A stretch of 27,170 bases of DNA from an uncultured Muribaculaceae bacterium (lineage in GTDB: Bacteria; Bacteroidota; Bacteroidia; Bacteroidales; Muribaculaceae), in the NCBI GenBank assembly GCA_910586595.1, contig CAJUJB010000036.1, forward strand, positions 1 to 27,170. The letters run 5' to 3'. This document shows positions 1 through 7,346 of this stretch, one piece after another. The notes beneath the pieces are model-generated. The model ran no database searches. It was given only the letters and a program-made list of their open reading frames with translations, and was not told the DNA's origin. How positions within the stretch are numbered: the first letter of the stretch is position 1; the number at the start of each line of letters is the position of its first letter. The position numbers and the translations under genes were made by a program.

Positions 1-1
1 T

Positions 2-1174
2 GATTCGGGCCAGCCGGTTTACCTCCTTAAAGACGAGTATACTACCGAGTGTACCATGACGGTACAGGGAACAGTGAAAGGAACCGACTATTACTATACT
101 GTTTCAAGTGCCAATAGTCTTTATCGCTCAGAAGAGTCAGAACCGCGGAAAGTAAATGTTCCATTGTCTTCGTTAGATACGCCCGTCGTACTTGAGGCCG
201 CAGATATTTCTGACTTTGGGTTTACTGCCCGGTGGGAACCGGTCTTCCGCGCCATGGGATATATAGTCAATCTCCAGCGTGAACACCTCGCCACAGAGGA
301 TGAAGAATTTACTGTGCTCTGTGAAAATTTTGACAAATTCAGTTATTACGAAGACTATTCCGCTCCATTTTACGGTAATCTCGACGACTATACCGCTATG
401 CCGGGATGGTCAGCCCCCAATTGGCCAGTGTATACCGAAGGAATGTTTGGCCTTGATAACTATTGGAATCGGTATGATGATATATTCCTTTCGTCTCCAG
501 TGCTTGATTTGAGCGGGGATGGCGGCCGCTTCACTCTTCATTTCGAGGTATACGGTACGGCAGGCGATACAATGAATGTTGTGTGCGGTGACTCAACCCT
601 CACTCATACTCTTGAAGTGACTGGGCTGCAGGAATTCGAGCTTGTATTTGAAAATGGATCATTGTCGACTCAGTTCACTATTCGCTTTGATGGTTCTGGT
701 TACTTGTTCTTTGATGAAATTTCAGTATCTCAGACCATTCACGCAGGGGATGCCATACGCGAGCAGGTTGGCACCTTCAACACAGATAGACCCGTCAGTG
801 AGTACGCGTTCGATAACCTTGAAGCTGTGCCGGGAGATGTATTTGTTTACTATGTGACCGCCTGGGCTTATTCGCTCGATGAAGATGGAGTCTATGGCCC
901 TAATGTATATTCTGAAGCCTCGGAGCTTCAACGCGTCACCGTCGGCACTGTCGATGTTGAATCCGTATCTGCCAAGATCTTTAAGGCAATAGCTGTAGAT
1001 GGGTGTATTGAGATTACCGTGTCGGAGGCATGCGATGCTGAGATCTACAGGCCCGATGGAAGTCTGTGCTCTAAATCTAAATTAAATGCTGGCGTAAATC
1101 GTGTTCCTCTTAGCGCCCGTGGCATGTTGCTTGTTTGTACGCCTGAGGGCTGCGCAAAAGTTATAGTCCGTTAA
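2..1174 (+). CDS. Secreted FN3 / jelly-roll protein with type IX-like C-terminal domain, 5'-truncated
   Basis: The reading frame is open from base 2 to the stop at 1174, so the true start lies upstream and the ATG at 56 is only internal. The visible part begins with the tail of a fibronectin type III domain (YYYTVSSAN). A second FN3 domain starts near base 180 (FGFTARWEPV). It appears to be interrupted at about 320-735 by a beta-sandwich of the choice-of-anchor J / MAM-like kind (ENFDKF, PGWSAPNW, LSSPVLDLSG, FFDEISVS), then resumes (VFVYYVTAWAYS). The last 65 or so residues (EIYRPDGSL, GVNRVPL, KVIVR) look like a T9SS type A sorting domain, which would send the protein across the outer membrane. 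Upstream domains, possibly catalytic, cannot be seen. The T9SS assignment is by resemblance only. Confidence 0.8.
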   Translation, partial: DSGQPVYLLKDEYTTECTMTVQGTVKGTDYYYTVSSANSLYRSEESEPRKVNVPLSSLDTPVVLEAADISDFGFTARWEPVFRAMGYIVNLQREHLATEDEEFTVLCENFDKFSYYEDYSAPFYGNLDDYTAMPGWSAPNWPVYTEGMFGLDNYWNRYDDIFLSSPVLDLSGDGGRFTLHFEVYGTAGDTMNVVCGDSTLTHTLEVTGLQEFELVFENGSLSTQFTIRFDGSGYLFFDEISVSQTIHAGDAIREQVGTFNTDRPVSEYAFDNLEAVPGDVFVYYVTAWAYSLDEDGVYGPNVYSEASELQRVTVGTVDVESVSAKIFKAIAVDGCIEITVSEACDAEIYRPDGSLCSKSKLNAGVNRVPLSARGMLLVCTPEGCAKVIVR

Positions 1175-1190
1175 CCACACTATAAGAAAT

Positions 1191-1239
1191 ACAGCGGGCG
1201 ATGCTTCGGAAAAAAAAGAAGCATCGCCCGCTGTTTTTT
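1191..1239 (+). terminator. Strong intrinsic terminator between convergent genes
   Basis: A perfect 17-bp inverted repeat (1191-1207 and 1218-1234) encloses an A-rich 10-base loop and is followed by a T run (1234-1239). It lies 16 bases after the stop of the secreted-protein gene. It also lies just beyond the stop of the minus-strand TlpA-like gene, so it may end both transcripts, although the T tract favours the plus direction. Confidence 0.9.
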
Positions 1240-1246
1240 ATTTCGG

Positions 1247-1711
1247 TTAAAGATCCTCTGGTGAGTATACCTCTTTGATGATGAGGTCTTCGCCTGCAAC
1301 GTAGATTCTCGGTATGCCAGAGGTGGCAAACAAGGAGTATATCTTGCGTGTCGTTTGGGCAGAGTAGGGTAAGGTATAGTGGTTTTCTTCCCAATACGCC
1401 TCAATAGCTGGGGCCGATTCTTCTCTTGATATGCAGATAAACTTTACTTCATTCCCCCAACCATCATAGGCCGCTTGAATGTCGGGAAGGGCTGCGCGGC
1501 AGTCCGAACAGCTCGTGCTGAAGAGAACTATTACAGAGGTTTGGCCGCTGAGATCGTCTGTAGTCAGAGTCGAGCCGTCGTTCATAGTTATGGTAAACTG
1601 AGGCAATCGTTCACCTGAAGTGAGCGACCATGCCGGCTCGTCGTTGTCATTTATACAGGCAACCGAGAGTAATGGGAGGACGGCTATTATGGCTTTAGAG
1701 AGGAAAGACAT
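1247..1711 (-). CDS. Small TlpA/thioredoxin-like lipoprotein
   Basis: The 154-residue protein starts with a hydrophobic signal peptide and a lipobox (LSVAC, Cys19), so it is probably an envelope lipoprotein. The thioredoxin-like fold carries a CSDC redox pair (Cys68/Cys71) after an FSTSC strand end, and a likely cis-Pro at position 135 (SGIPRIYV). This fits the TlpA/ResA/AhpC-TSA family of periplasmic thiol-disulfide proteins. The CSDC motif differs from the usual CxPC of TlpA, so its redox behaviour may be atypical. It is the last gene of the eight-gene minus-strand train, 5 bases after the nonulosonate synthase, and ends beside the convergent terminator. The substrate is unknown. Confidence 0.85.
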   Translation of the reverse strand: MSFLSKAIIAVLPLLSVACINDNDEPAWSLTSGERLPQFTITMNDGSTLTTDDLSGQTSVIVLFSTSCSDCRAALPDIQAAYDGWGNEVKFICISREESAPAIEAYWEENHYTLPYSAQTTRKIYSLFATSGIPRIYVAGEDLIIKEVYSPEDL

Positions 1712-1716
1712 ATTCG

Positions 1717-2727
1717 TTATAGTTCGATCAGCTCATCGGCTTCAAAATCGCGAGGGGCCTCACAGCCGAGTACTTCATCCCATCTCATAGGTGAAATTCC
1801 GTTGCCTGGGCGTTTTACAGTGATATTCTCCGAGGTATACCTCTCTCCTTTGCTGATTGGGCGAGCTGCGACAATACTTTTGCGCGCCACTTCAATATTG
1901 GATTTTTCGGCCTCGGCAGCCGATTTGATGCCAGTACCAAGAGCTGTTTCGGCTCTGCGCACAGCTTCAACCAGGGATTTCAGTTCTGCAGGTTCGAGCG
2001 AGGCCCGATGGTCTGGCCCCGGCAGATTACGGTCGAGCGTGAAATGTTTCTCGATGACTTTGGCACCACGGCCTACGGCTGCGACCGCCACGTCGGTTCC
2101 GACGGTATGGTCGCTGTATCCTACACCGGCTGTTCCTAATGTAGCCAGGGCATCCATAGCTTTCAGATTCACGGACTCAAGAGGCGCCGGATATTGGGTG
2201 GTGCAATGAAGTAATATCACATTTGTGCGTGGAGTGCCAGCGGCCTCAAGCACACGCAGGGCGTCTTCCACTTCGTCCAGTCGTGCCATTCCAGTCGACA
2301 TTATGACTTTGGCTCCGAGCGCACCGATCTTGCGGAGGTAGGGCAGATTGGTGATTTCGCCAGAAGGAATTTTCCAGTAGTCCATGTCAAGTTGTGCGAG
2401 GCAGTCGATGGATACCAGATCGAACGGTGTGCTGATGAATCCAATCCCTTCACTTTCGCAGAGCTCTTTCAAGCCGGCATAATCGCTTAATGGCAGGTGA
2501 ATAGCCTTGCACATTTCAAGCTGACTCTCTGCCTCGCCTGTAGTCTCTTTCTGATATTCAGCCTTTGGGGCAAATGTTGATATGACGAGTTCTGGAACAG
2601 CTGTCTGGAATTTTACGTAATCGGCACCGGTAAGTTTGGCTTCATGCACCATGCGGCGCGCCATGCCGATATCTCCGTTGTGATTGACACCGGCTTCGGC
2701 TATTATTATCACGTGGTTGTCGTTCAT
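1717..2727 (-). CDS. neuB: NeuB/LegI-family nonulosonic acid synthase
   Basis: This family condenses phosphoenolpyruvate with a free hexosamine-type sugar (ManNAc or a diacetamido-dideoxyhexose) to give a nine-carbon sialic-type acid. The 336-residue length matches the family. The N-terminal TIM barrel (about 1-245) shows EAGVNHNG, VKFQT, STPFD, KIPSGEITN, LHCTTQYPAP, GYSDHT, KHFTLDRNLPGPDHRASLEP. The C-terminal antifreeze-like SAF domain spans about 280-336 (ISKGERYTSENITVKRPGNG). The residues cannot separate NeuB (N-acetylneuraminate) from LegI (diacetyllegionaminate); the neighbouring LegB-like gene favours a legionaminate-type product. Its ATG overlaps the stop of the ATP-grasp gene by 4 bases. 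The family call is secure, the exact substrate is not. Confidence 0.93.
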   Translation of the reverse strand: MNDNHVIIIAEAGVNHNGDIGMARRMVHEAKLTGADYVKFQTAVPELVISTFAPKAEYQKETTGEAESQLEMCKAIHLPLSDYAGLKELCESEGIGFISTPFDLVSIDCLAQLDMDYWKIPSGEITNLPYLRKIGALGAKVIMSTGMARLDEVEDALRVLEAAGTPRTNVILLHCTTQYPAPLESVNLKAMDALATLGTAGVGYSDHTVGTDVAVAAVGRGAKVIEKHFTLDRNLPGPDHRASLEPAELKSLVEAVRRAETALGTGIKSAAEAEKSNIEVARKSIVAARPISKGERYTSENITVKRPGNGISPMRWDEVLGCEAPRDFEADELIEL

Positions 2728-3701
2728 TTTTGGTCAGGATAAAATACTACGTCTGCAAGGTAACGAACTGTTTCGACATCTGCAGTCGGTCGCTGTATGG
2801 TAAGTGGGCGCCCGCATGCATCATCTATTATAAGTCCGGGCAAATCAACCCCGGCATGGACTGACGCAACCGCTCCGCCTCCAAGGCGAGGATTTATTTC
2901 CATAACCATAAGACTTCCGTTGTCAAGATTCCGGATAAATTGTATGGTAATGGCTCCTCTAAGACCGGTGGCTGCAAGTACGCGGTGTGCCAGCTCAACT
3001 ACTTGCTCATCGTCGATGGTGATGGTGCGCACAGCCTCTCCTCCGCTGACTTCACGGCGAAGGCGCGGGCTAACGGCCGCAACTCTGCCAGACGATACGC
3101 CAACATAACAGTCTACGGTGATTTCCTCGCGATGATCAATGCGTTCCTGGATGAGATACTCGTTTAGTTTGCCATTCAGCTCATCTAATTTCCTTGAGTC
3201 GTTGATTTCAATAATGCCTTTCGATGCAGACCCGAAGCGCGGTTTTGCAATGAGAGGGCCGTTCAGGCCAGCTCCGTCGTATGTCGCCGGTATCGGTAGA
3301 CCAAGCGAACTGAAAAACTCAGCGGCTGCACACTTATCGAACATCCGGTCGACCTCTACTCTTGGGCTGACAGGGGAAAATACACCGGCCTCGGGGTATT
3401 TATACATCATCTCGGCCGCAATGCCAACCGCACTATCTACAAAAGGAAGTATGATGTCTACCTTCCGGTCGGTGCAAAGACGATTAAGGTCGGCGAAAAT
3501 CTCCGGATCTGACCATCGAAGGCCCGGTACGATGTCTCCTTCTATAGCGAGTGCCGAATGTGTGTCGAGTTCATAGCCTATGATTTTACAATCAAGTTCT
3601 CTCTTGCGGCACGCATCTTTTAGCATGCGCGCCATGGCCACACGTTTAGCACCTCCGAGAAAGAGTATTGTAAGAATGCCTGCCTGCTTGGGTTGCATCA
3701 T
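2724..3701 (-). CDS. ATP-grasp ligase, CarB-like, in nonulosonate gene cluster
   Basis: The 325-residue protein has a Rossmann-like N-terminal part (TILFLGGAKR at 11-20) followed by an ATP-grasp fold: LIAKPRFGSASKGI with Lys153, and the metal-binding MVMEINPRLGGG with Glu268 and Asn270. Such enzymes use ATP to activate a carboxylate, via an acyl phosphate, for joining to an amine, thiol or other nucleophile. The start was set at the ATG at 3701 (tandem ATG codons), because it overlaps the TGA of the upstream legB-like gene; a longer reading to 3755 would lie well inside that gene. It also overlaps neuB by 4 bases, so it is translationally coupled on both sides. No member of the classical sialic or legionaminic pathway is an ATP-grasp enzyme. 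A sugar-acid or amino-acid ligation is an inference. Confidence 0.85.
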   Translation of the reverse strand: MMQPKQAGILTILFLGGAKRVAMARMLKDACRKRELDCKIIGYELDTHSALAIEGDIVPGLRWSDPEIFADLNRLCTDRKVDIILPFVDSAVGIAAEMMYKYPEAGVFSPVSPRVEVDRMFDKCAAAEFFSSLGLPIPATYDGAGLNGPLIAKPRFGSASKGIIEINDSRKLDELNGKLNEYLIQERIDHREEITVDCYVGVSSGRVAAVSPRLRREVSGGEAVRTITIDDEQVVELAHRVLAATGLRGAITIQFIRNLDNGSLMVMEINPRLGGGAVASVHAGVDLPGLIIDDACGRPLTIQRPTADVETVRYLADVVFYPDQK

Positions 3702-4693
3702 CGGTTGTAAATATCGGGTTTGTATTTGGCAAGATTTTCGGGGCGGCAGAACCACTCGGCAGTTTTGGCGATGCCTTGCTCGAATGTGTGCGACGGTCGC
3801 CAGTCGGTAAGCGTTGTGATGAGCGTATTATCTCCGCAAAGACGGTTGACCTCACTCTTGGCCGGACGAAGGCGTTCAGGATCGACGACTTCCTCTACCT
3901 CTTTGCCCATCACGCGGGCTATGGTGGCTAATGTATCTGCCATCGATATTTCAGTGCCGGTGGCAATGTTGATGTCGCGTCCTTCAATCCCTGGAGTTTC
4001 TGCGAGGGCGATGAAGCCGGCTGCTGTATCTTCTACAAAGTTGAAGTCGCGTGTCGGACTGAGGTCACCCAACTTGATTTTTTCGGCGCCGGATGCAATC
4101 TGGGTGATGATGGTGGGAATTATTGCACGTGCACTTTGGCGAGGCCCGTAGGTGTTGAATGGGCGGGCTATGACTACGGGTAGGTCAAAGGCATTGTAGA
4201 AACTGGTGGCAATGGCATCAGCACCGATTTTTGTGGCAGAGTACGGTGACTGTGGCTGACGGGGATGTTTCTCGTCGATAGGCACGTATTGCGCTGTTCC
4301 GTAGACCTCACTGGTTGATGTGACAACGATTCGGCTGACTCCGGCATCGCGAGCGGCCTGACACATATTCAATGTACCCTTTATATTAGTGTCGACATAG
4401 CTGTCGGGAGCCTGGTAGCTATAGGGAATGGCGATGAGGGCCGCAAGATGGAATATGACATCCACGCCCCTGCTTATCTCGCGGCAGAAATCTGGGTCAC
4501 GCACATCGCCGCATACTATTTCGAGACCTTCGCGAGGGGCTATTTCTTCGAGCCACCCCCAATTGTTGAATGAATTGTATTGCGCGAGCGCCCTCACCCG
4601 GTAGCCTTTCGAGAGAAGAGCTTCGGTGAGATGCGAACCTATGAAGCCGTCTGCGCCGGTAACCAGTGCAAGTTTGGAGTCTGTCTTTACCAT
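3698..4693 (-). CDS. legB: LegB-like NDP-sugar 4,6-dehydratase (extended SDR)
   Basis: The 331-residue extended short-chain dehydrogenase has the NAD-binding GADGFIGSH loop (Gly13, Gly16, Gly19), an STSEVYG stretch (about 126-132) and the catalytic YSATK (Tyr151, Lys155). The stretch YNSFNNWGWLE at 39-49 and ARPFNTYGPRQSARAIIPT are typical of LegB, the NDP-N-acetylglucosamine 4,6-dehydratase that opens legionaminic acid synthesis. The nucleotide (UDP or GDP) cannot be told from sequence. Its start overlaps the preceding lipoprotein gene by 7 bases and its stop overlaps the ATP-grasp start. The aminotransferase normally next in the pathway (LegC) is not in the window. Another UDP-sugar epimerase or dehydratase is possible but less likely. 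Confidence 0.85.
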   Translation of the reverse strand: MVKTDSKLALVTGADGFIGSHLTEALLSKGYRVRALAQYNSFNNWGWLEEIAPREGLEIVCGDVRDPDFCREISRGVDVIFHLAALIAIPYSYQAPDSYVDTNIKGTLNMCQAARDAGVSRIVVTSTSEVYGTAQYVPIDEKHPRQPQSPYSATKIGADAIATSFYNAFDLPVVIARPFNTYGPRQSARAIIPTIITQIASGAEKIKLGDLSPTRDFNFVEDTAAGFIALAETPGIEGRDINIATGTEISMADTLATIARVMGKEVEEVVDPERLRPAKSEVNRLCGDNTLITTLTDWRPSHTFEQGIAKTAEWFCRPENLAKYKPDIYNR

Positions 4694-5151
4694 GTGCGGT
4701 CGAATTTATAGTTGTATATATGTCCGTCTTTGTCTTGACGCCAGAAATATAAATGGCTGTTGGAGAGTTCTGTCACATTGACTGTCTCTGTCAGTTCAGA
4801 GAAGTGCAGCCACGCGATTGGGGCATAGCCGCCTGTGCCGGTTGGAATACCGTCTGCGCTATGATTGAAATTGAAGGTGATAGTCTCATCAAGCTGGCTC
4901 CAGGTCGCCACAGACACATCATGTGTCTCCGGGCCGAAGAGTAGGTTGAATCGCACTACAGCACCTTGAAATGACATGATGCCACCGGTTGACCCCGAGG
5001 GAAGTGTGAGCTGTTCTCCATCACAAGTCATTTCTGTAAGCGACCATGAGCCGAAAAGCTTCCCTATGTGCCCGTTGTTCTGTGTGCATGACGCAGACAG
5101 CAGGCTGATGAGGAGGACGATGGCTAAGGTAAGTATGGATCTGGTTTTCAT
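4687..5151 (-). CDS. Lipocalin-like lipoprotein of unknown function
   Basis: The 154-residue product has a signal peptide and lipobox (LLSASC, Cys22), predicting a lipid-anchored envelope protein. The mature part begins GKLFGSWSLTEMTCDGE and continues in short beta strands ending YFWRQDKDGHIYNYKFDR. This resembles the lipocalin-like small lipoproteins common in Bacteroidales, whose functions are mostly unknown. Its ATG overlaps the stop of the Wzi-like gene by 4 bases and its stop overlaps the legB-like start by 7, so its expression is tied to both. A role as accessory or chaperone for surface glycan assembly is inference from that position. No catalytic residues were recognised. Confidence 0.75.
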   Translation of the reverse strand: MKTRSILTLAIVLLISLLSASCTQNNGHIGKLFGSWSLTEMTCDGEQLTLPSGSTGGIMSFQGAVVRFNLLFGPETHDVSVATWSQLDETITFNFNHSADGIPTGTGGYAPIAWLHFSELTETVNVTELSNSHLYFWRQDKDGHIYNYKFDRTW

Positions 5152-6683
5152 TTTCTGCCAATTTTAAAAGAACCGGAGTACGACACTCCCACAAGAACTC
5201 CGAAGTTGTCTCCTCGCAGCGATCCTGTGTCGAATGCGAGCTGAGCTTTCAACTCCAGACCAGGAATTTTGTTTATCGCCGGCAACCAGCGGACTTCTGC
5301 CATGGCAGAGGTGTCGTATAGCTTTTCTGGAGCTGGGATACGACCGGTACCTCCAGCCTGCTGGTAGCTGACTTTTGCGCTATAGGTCAGAACTGACGAT
5401 GGTGATCCTTGTACGGCCATATGAAAGCCGCGTGCACGGTTATGGATGAAACTCGGTGAGCCATCAAGATTGTAGAGGGGAGACACCACGAAAGGAGAAC
5501 CTATACTCATACCATAATTTGAGTATGGGCCGTAGAAATCATTGTTATAGTAGTTATCTCCACCAGTTATTCCTTGGGTGATGGTTGTGCCAGGCGTATC
5601 GGCCGGAGCCCAATGGATAGGCCCAGACTGATTTGTGAAGTCGAAGTATTCAAATAATAACTTAGTCATCGGGCCGCTGGTGGCGAAGTCATATTGCAGA
5701 CCCCATAGTCCATCCCAACCAGTAGCTTTTCCGATTCCACTGCCATCTTCCCATGGCCACTCAAAGTAAGCGGAGAGGGCAGAGCCGTTGCGGAAACGAT
5801 AACGGGCCTTCAGATCCCAAGAGCCGAGCGAGTTGCCTTTGTAATATCCTTCGCCACTGCCTTCCATCGGAAAGAACATTTCCCAGATGTCGCGGATATG
5901 GAAGCCTCGGTTTTCCTCTCTGATCACACGCCCTGACCGGTAGAAGCGGCATAATCCTGCAAATTCTCCGGCCGTCTGCATACCCACTATCACAGAGAAT
6001 GGCATTGAAGGCTTGGTGCGGAAATAGCAACGCTTATAGGTATACCAGTTGTCATAGCTAAGCAAGCCGGCCCAATAATTGAACGTCTCTTTACGGTAAT
6101 CAGCATCCATGAAGCGACCGTACATTATTTCTCCTTCAATCTGCACCCAGCCGTTTGTGAACGGTATATTTTGAAAGTCTACAAAGCCTACCGATACGCC
6201 GGGTATAGGGCGTGCATTGTTGCTTCGCGTCAGATCACCTGATGATAAATCGCCATCTACTATACCGGATTTTCGCTCTTTCATACCTGCCAGGAGATAG
6301 ACGCCTCGGTATTTGACTTCTGCATAAGCCTGATGGAGGCGGGCAGGGGCTTGGCGCCGTTTGTTGACAGTCCATGCATCCAGAGAGGGATTGTACCGGT
6401 CATATTTAGCAGCCGTTCCGTAGCCAAGAAGATATTCTACTCCAACACCCCAGTTAAAGCGTTTATCGAGAGTCATTTCTTTTTTTATCAGTCCATCTTG
6501 CCAGATGCCGGATGCTCCGTTGATACGGCCGTAGTTCCAGGAGCCAATCATATATGGAGCCAGTGCACCGGTTGAAACATTGACCGCGAGGGATGCCTTG
6601 TAGTCAATCTTTACAGGCTCAGCGGCCTCCATGCTCAAGGCACTCAGTATGGCAAGGAACGCCGGAAGTGATTTTAGTTTCAT
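5148..6683 (-). CDS. Wzi-like capsule assembly outer-membrane protein
   Basis: The 511-residue protein has a signal peptide (cleavage probably after SMEAA) and a run of alternating amphipathic strands rich in Tyr, Trp and Gly, ending with FGVLVGVSYSGSFKIGRK, which is typical of a final beta-barrel strand. The family features (GVGVEYLLGYG, YAEVKYRGVYLLAGMKERK, QIEGEIMYGRFMD, NWYTYKRCYFRTK) match the Bacteroidales capsule assembly Wzi family. In Escherichia coli, Wzi is an outer-membrane lectin that holds group 1 capsule on the cell surface; the Bacteroidales proteins are distant relatives. The start lies 1 base after the stop of the CBM9-like gene. Its position beside nonulosonate genes suggests attachment or export of a surface glycan. 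Confidence 0.8.
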   Translation of the reverse strand: MKLKSLPAFLAILSALSMEAAEPVKIDYKASLAVNVSTGALAPYMIGSWNYGRINGASGIWQDGLIKKEMTLDKRFNWGVGVEYLLGYGTAAKYDRYNPSLDAWTVNKRRQAPARLHQAYAEVKYRGVYLLAGMKERKSGIVDGDLSSGDLTRSNNARPIPGVSVGFVDFQNIPFTNGWVQIEGEIMYGRFMDADYRKETFNYWAGLLSYDNWYTYKRCYFRTKPSMPFSVIVGMQTAGEFAGLCRFYRSGRVIREENRGFHIRDIWEMFFPMEGSGEGYYKGNSLGSWDLKARYRFRNGSALSAYFEWPWEDGSGIGKATGWDGLWGLQYDFATSGPMTKLLFEYFDFTNQSGPIHWAPADTPGTTITQGITGGDNYYNNDFYGPYSNYGMSIGSPFVVSPLYNLDGSPSFIHNRARGFHMAVQGSPSSVLTYSAKVSYQQAGGTGRIPAPEKLYDTSAMAEVRWLPAINKIPGLELKAQLAFDTGSLRGDNFGVLVGVSYSGSFKIGRK

Positions 6684-6684
6684 G

Positions 6685-7341
6685 TTATTCCAGTATAAGC
6701 TGTCCGAAAAACTCGGGGCGGTGGAAGTCGGGTTTTGGTGTCTCTATCGGATTCCAGCTCAGGAAGTGTGGCTGAGAGGTCGCCGAGGCACATTTATAGA
6801 AGTTGCCACGCATGGTTGTGCCCGGGGCCGGCGGTTCCATACCCATCAGTGAGAAGGGTATGATGACGAGTAAATTCCAGGTGAACAAGCCTTCGACTTC
6901 CTTGAATGGCCGGTTGCCGCATGAAGCATGACGTACAACTTGAGCGAGCTCCTGGGTCGTGAGGCGCGTTGGCTCAGGGCGCACAAGTCGGTGCGACGCA
7001 TTGATAGCCCCTATGCAGTTAAACTCAAAATTCCAATACTCTCCGCCTTCTTCAGGCTGAAGAAATACTTCAACGCAAGAGTCTTCGCTAACCGGAGATT
7101 GATCTGCGCTGTTCTCGGCCCGCAAATAATTTGCCCGTACAAGGAAGTCGACATAAAGGCGTGTGCCAGAATGAGCCACAGCAAACGTGGTCAGCGGACG
7201 GTAAGGGTATGTTGCTGCCCAGTTGAGGCAGTCGACCGATTTGCGGGCACCGCGCTCGTCAAGTATATTTATTATGGCGTCGGAGTCGCATAAGTTGTCG
7301 AGGGTTTCTATTCTGGGAATAAGCAAAGTCTTGGGTTCCAT
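6685..7341 (-). CDS. CBM9-like carbohydrate-binding domain protein, no signal peptide
   Basis: The 218-residue protein is almost wholly one family 9 carbohydrate-binding-like domain: RLYVDFLVRANYLRAE, then DSCVEVFLQPEEGGEYWNFEFNCIGAI, then WNLLVIIPFSLMG, and a C-terminal FLSWNPIETPKPDFHRPEFFG. This matches the CBM9-like proteins of Bacteroidetes. The N-terminus (MEPKTLLIPRIETLD) has no hydrophobic leader, so the protein appears cytoplasmic, unlike CBM9 modules attached to secreted xylanases. It lies between a LysE-family exporter (5-base gap) and the Wzi-like gene (1-base gap). The ligand is unknown; binding of a sugar or glycolipid intermediate is only a guess. Confidence 0.8.
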   Translation of the reverse strand: MEPKTLLIPRIETLDNLCDSDAIINILDERGARKSVDCLNWAATYPYRPLTTFAVAHSGTRLYVDFLVRANYLRAENSADQSPVSEDSCVEVFLQPEEGGEYWNFEFNCIGAINASHRLVRPEPTRLTTQELAQVVRHASCGNRPFKEVEGLFTWNLLVIIPFSLMGMEPPAPGTTMRGNFYKCASATSQPHFLSWNPIETPKPDFHRPEFFGQLILE

Positions 7342-7346
7342 GCAGG

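Noticed and set aside
3702..3755. An 18-codon N-terminal extension of the ATP-grasp protein
   Set aside because: It would overlap the legB-like gene by more than 50 bases, while the ATG at 3701 forms a normal overlap with the legB-like stop.
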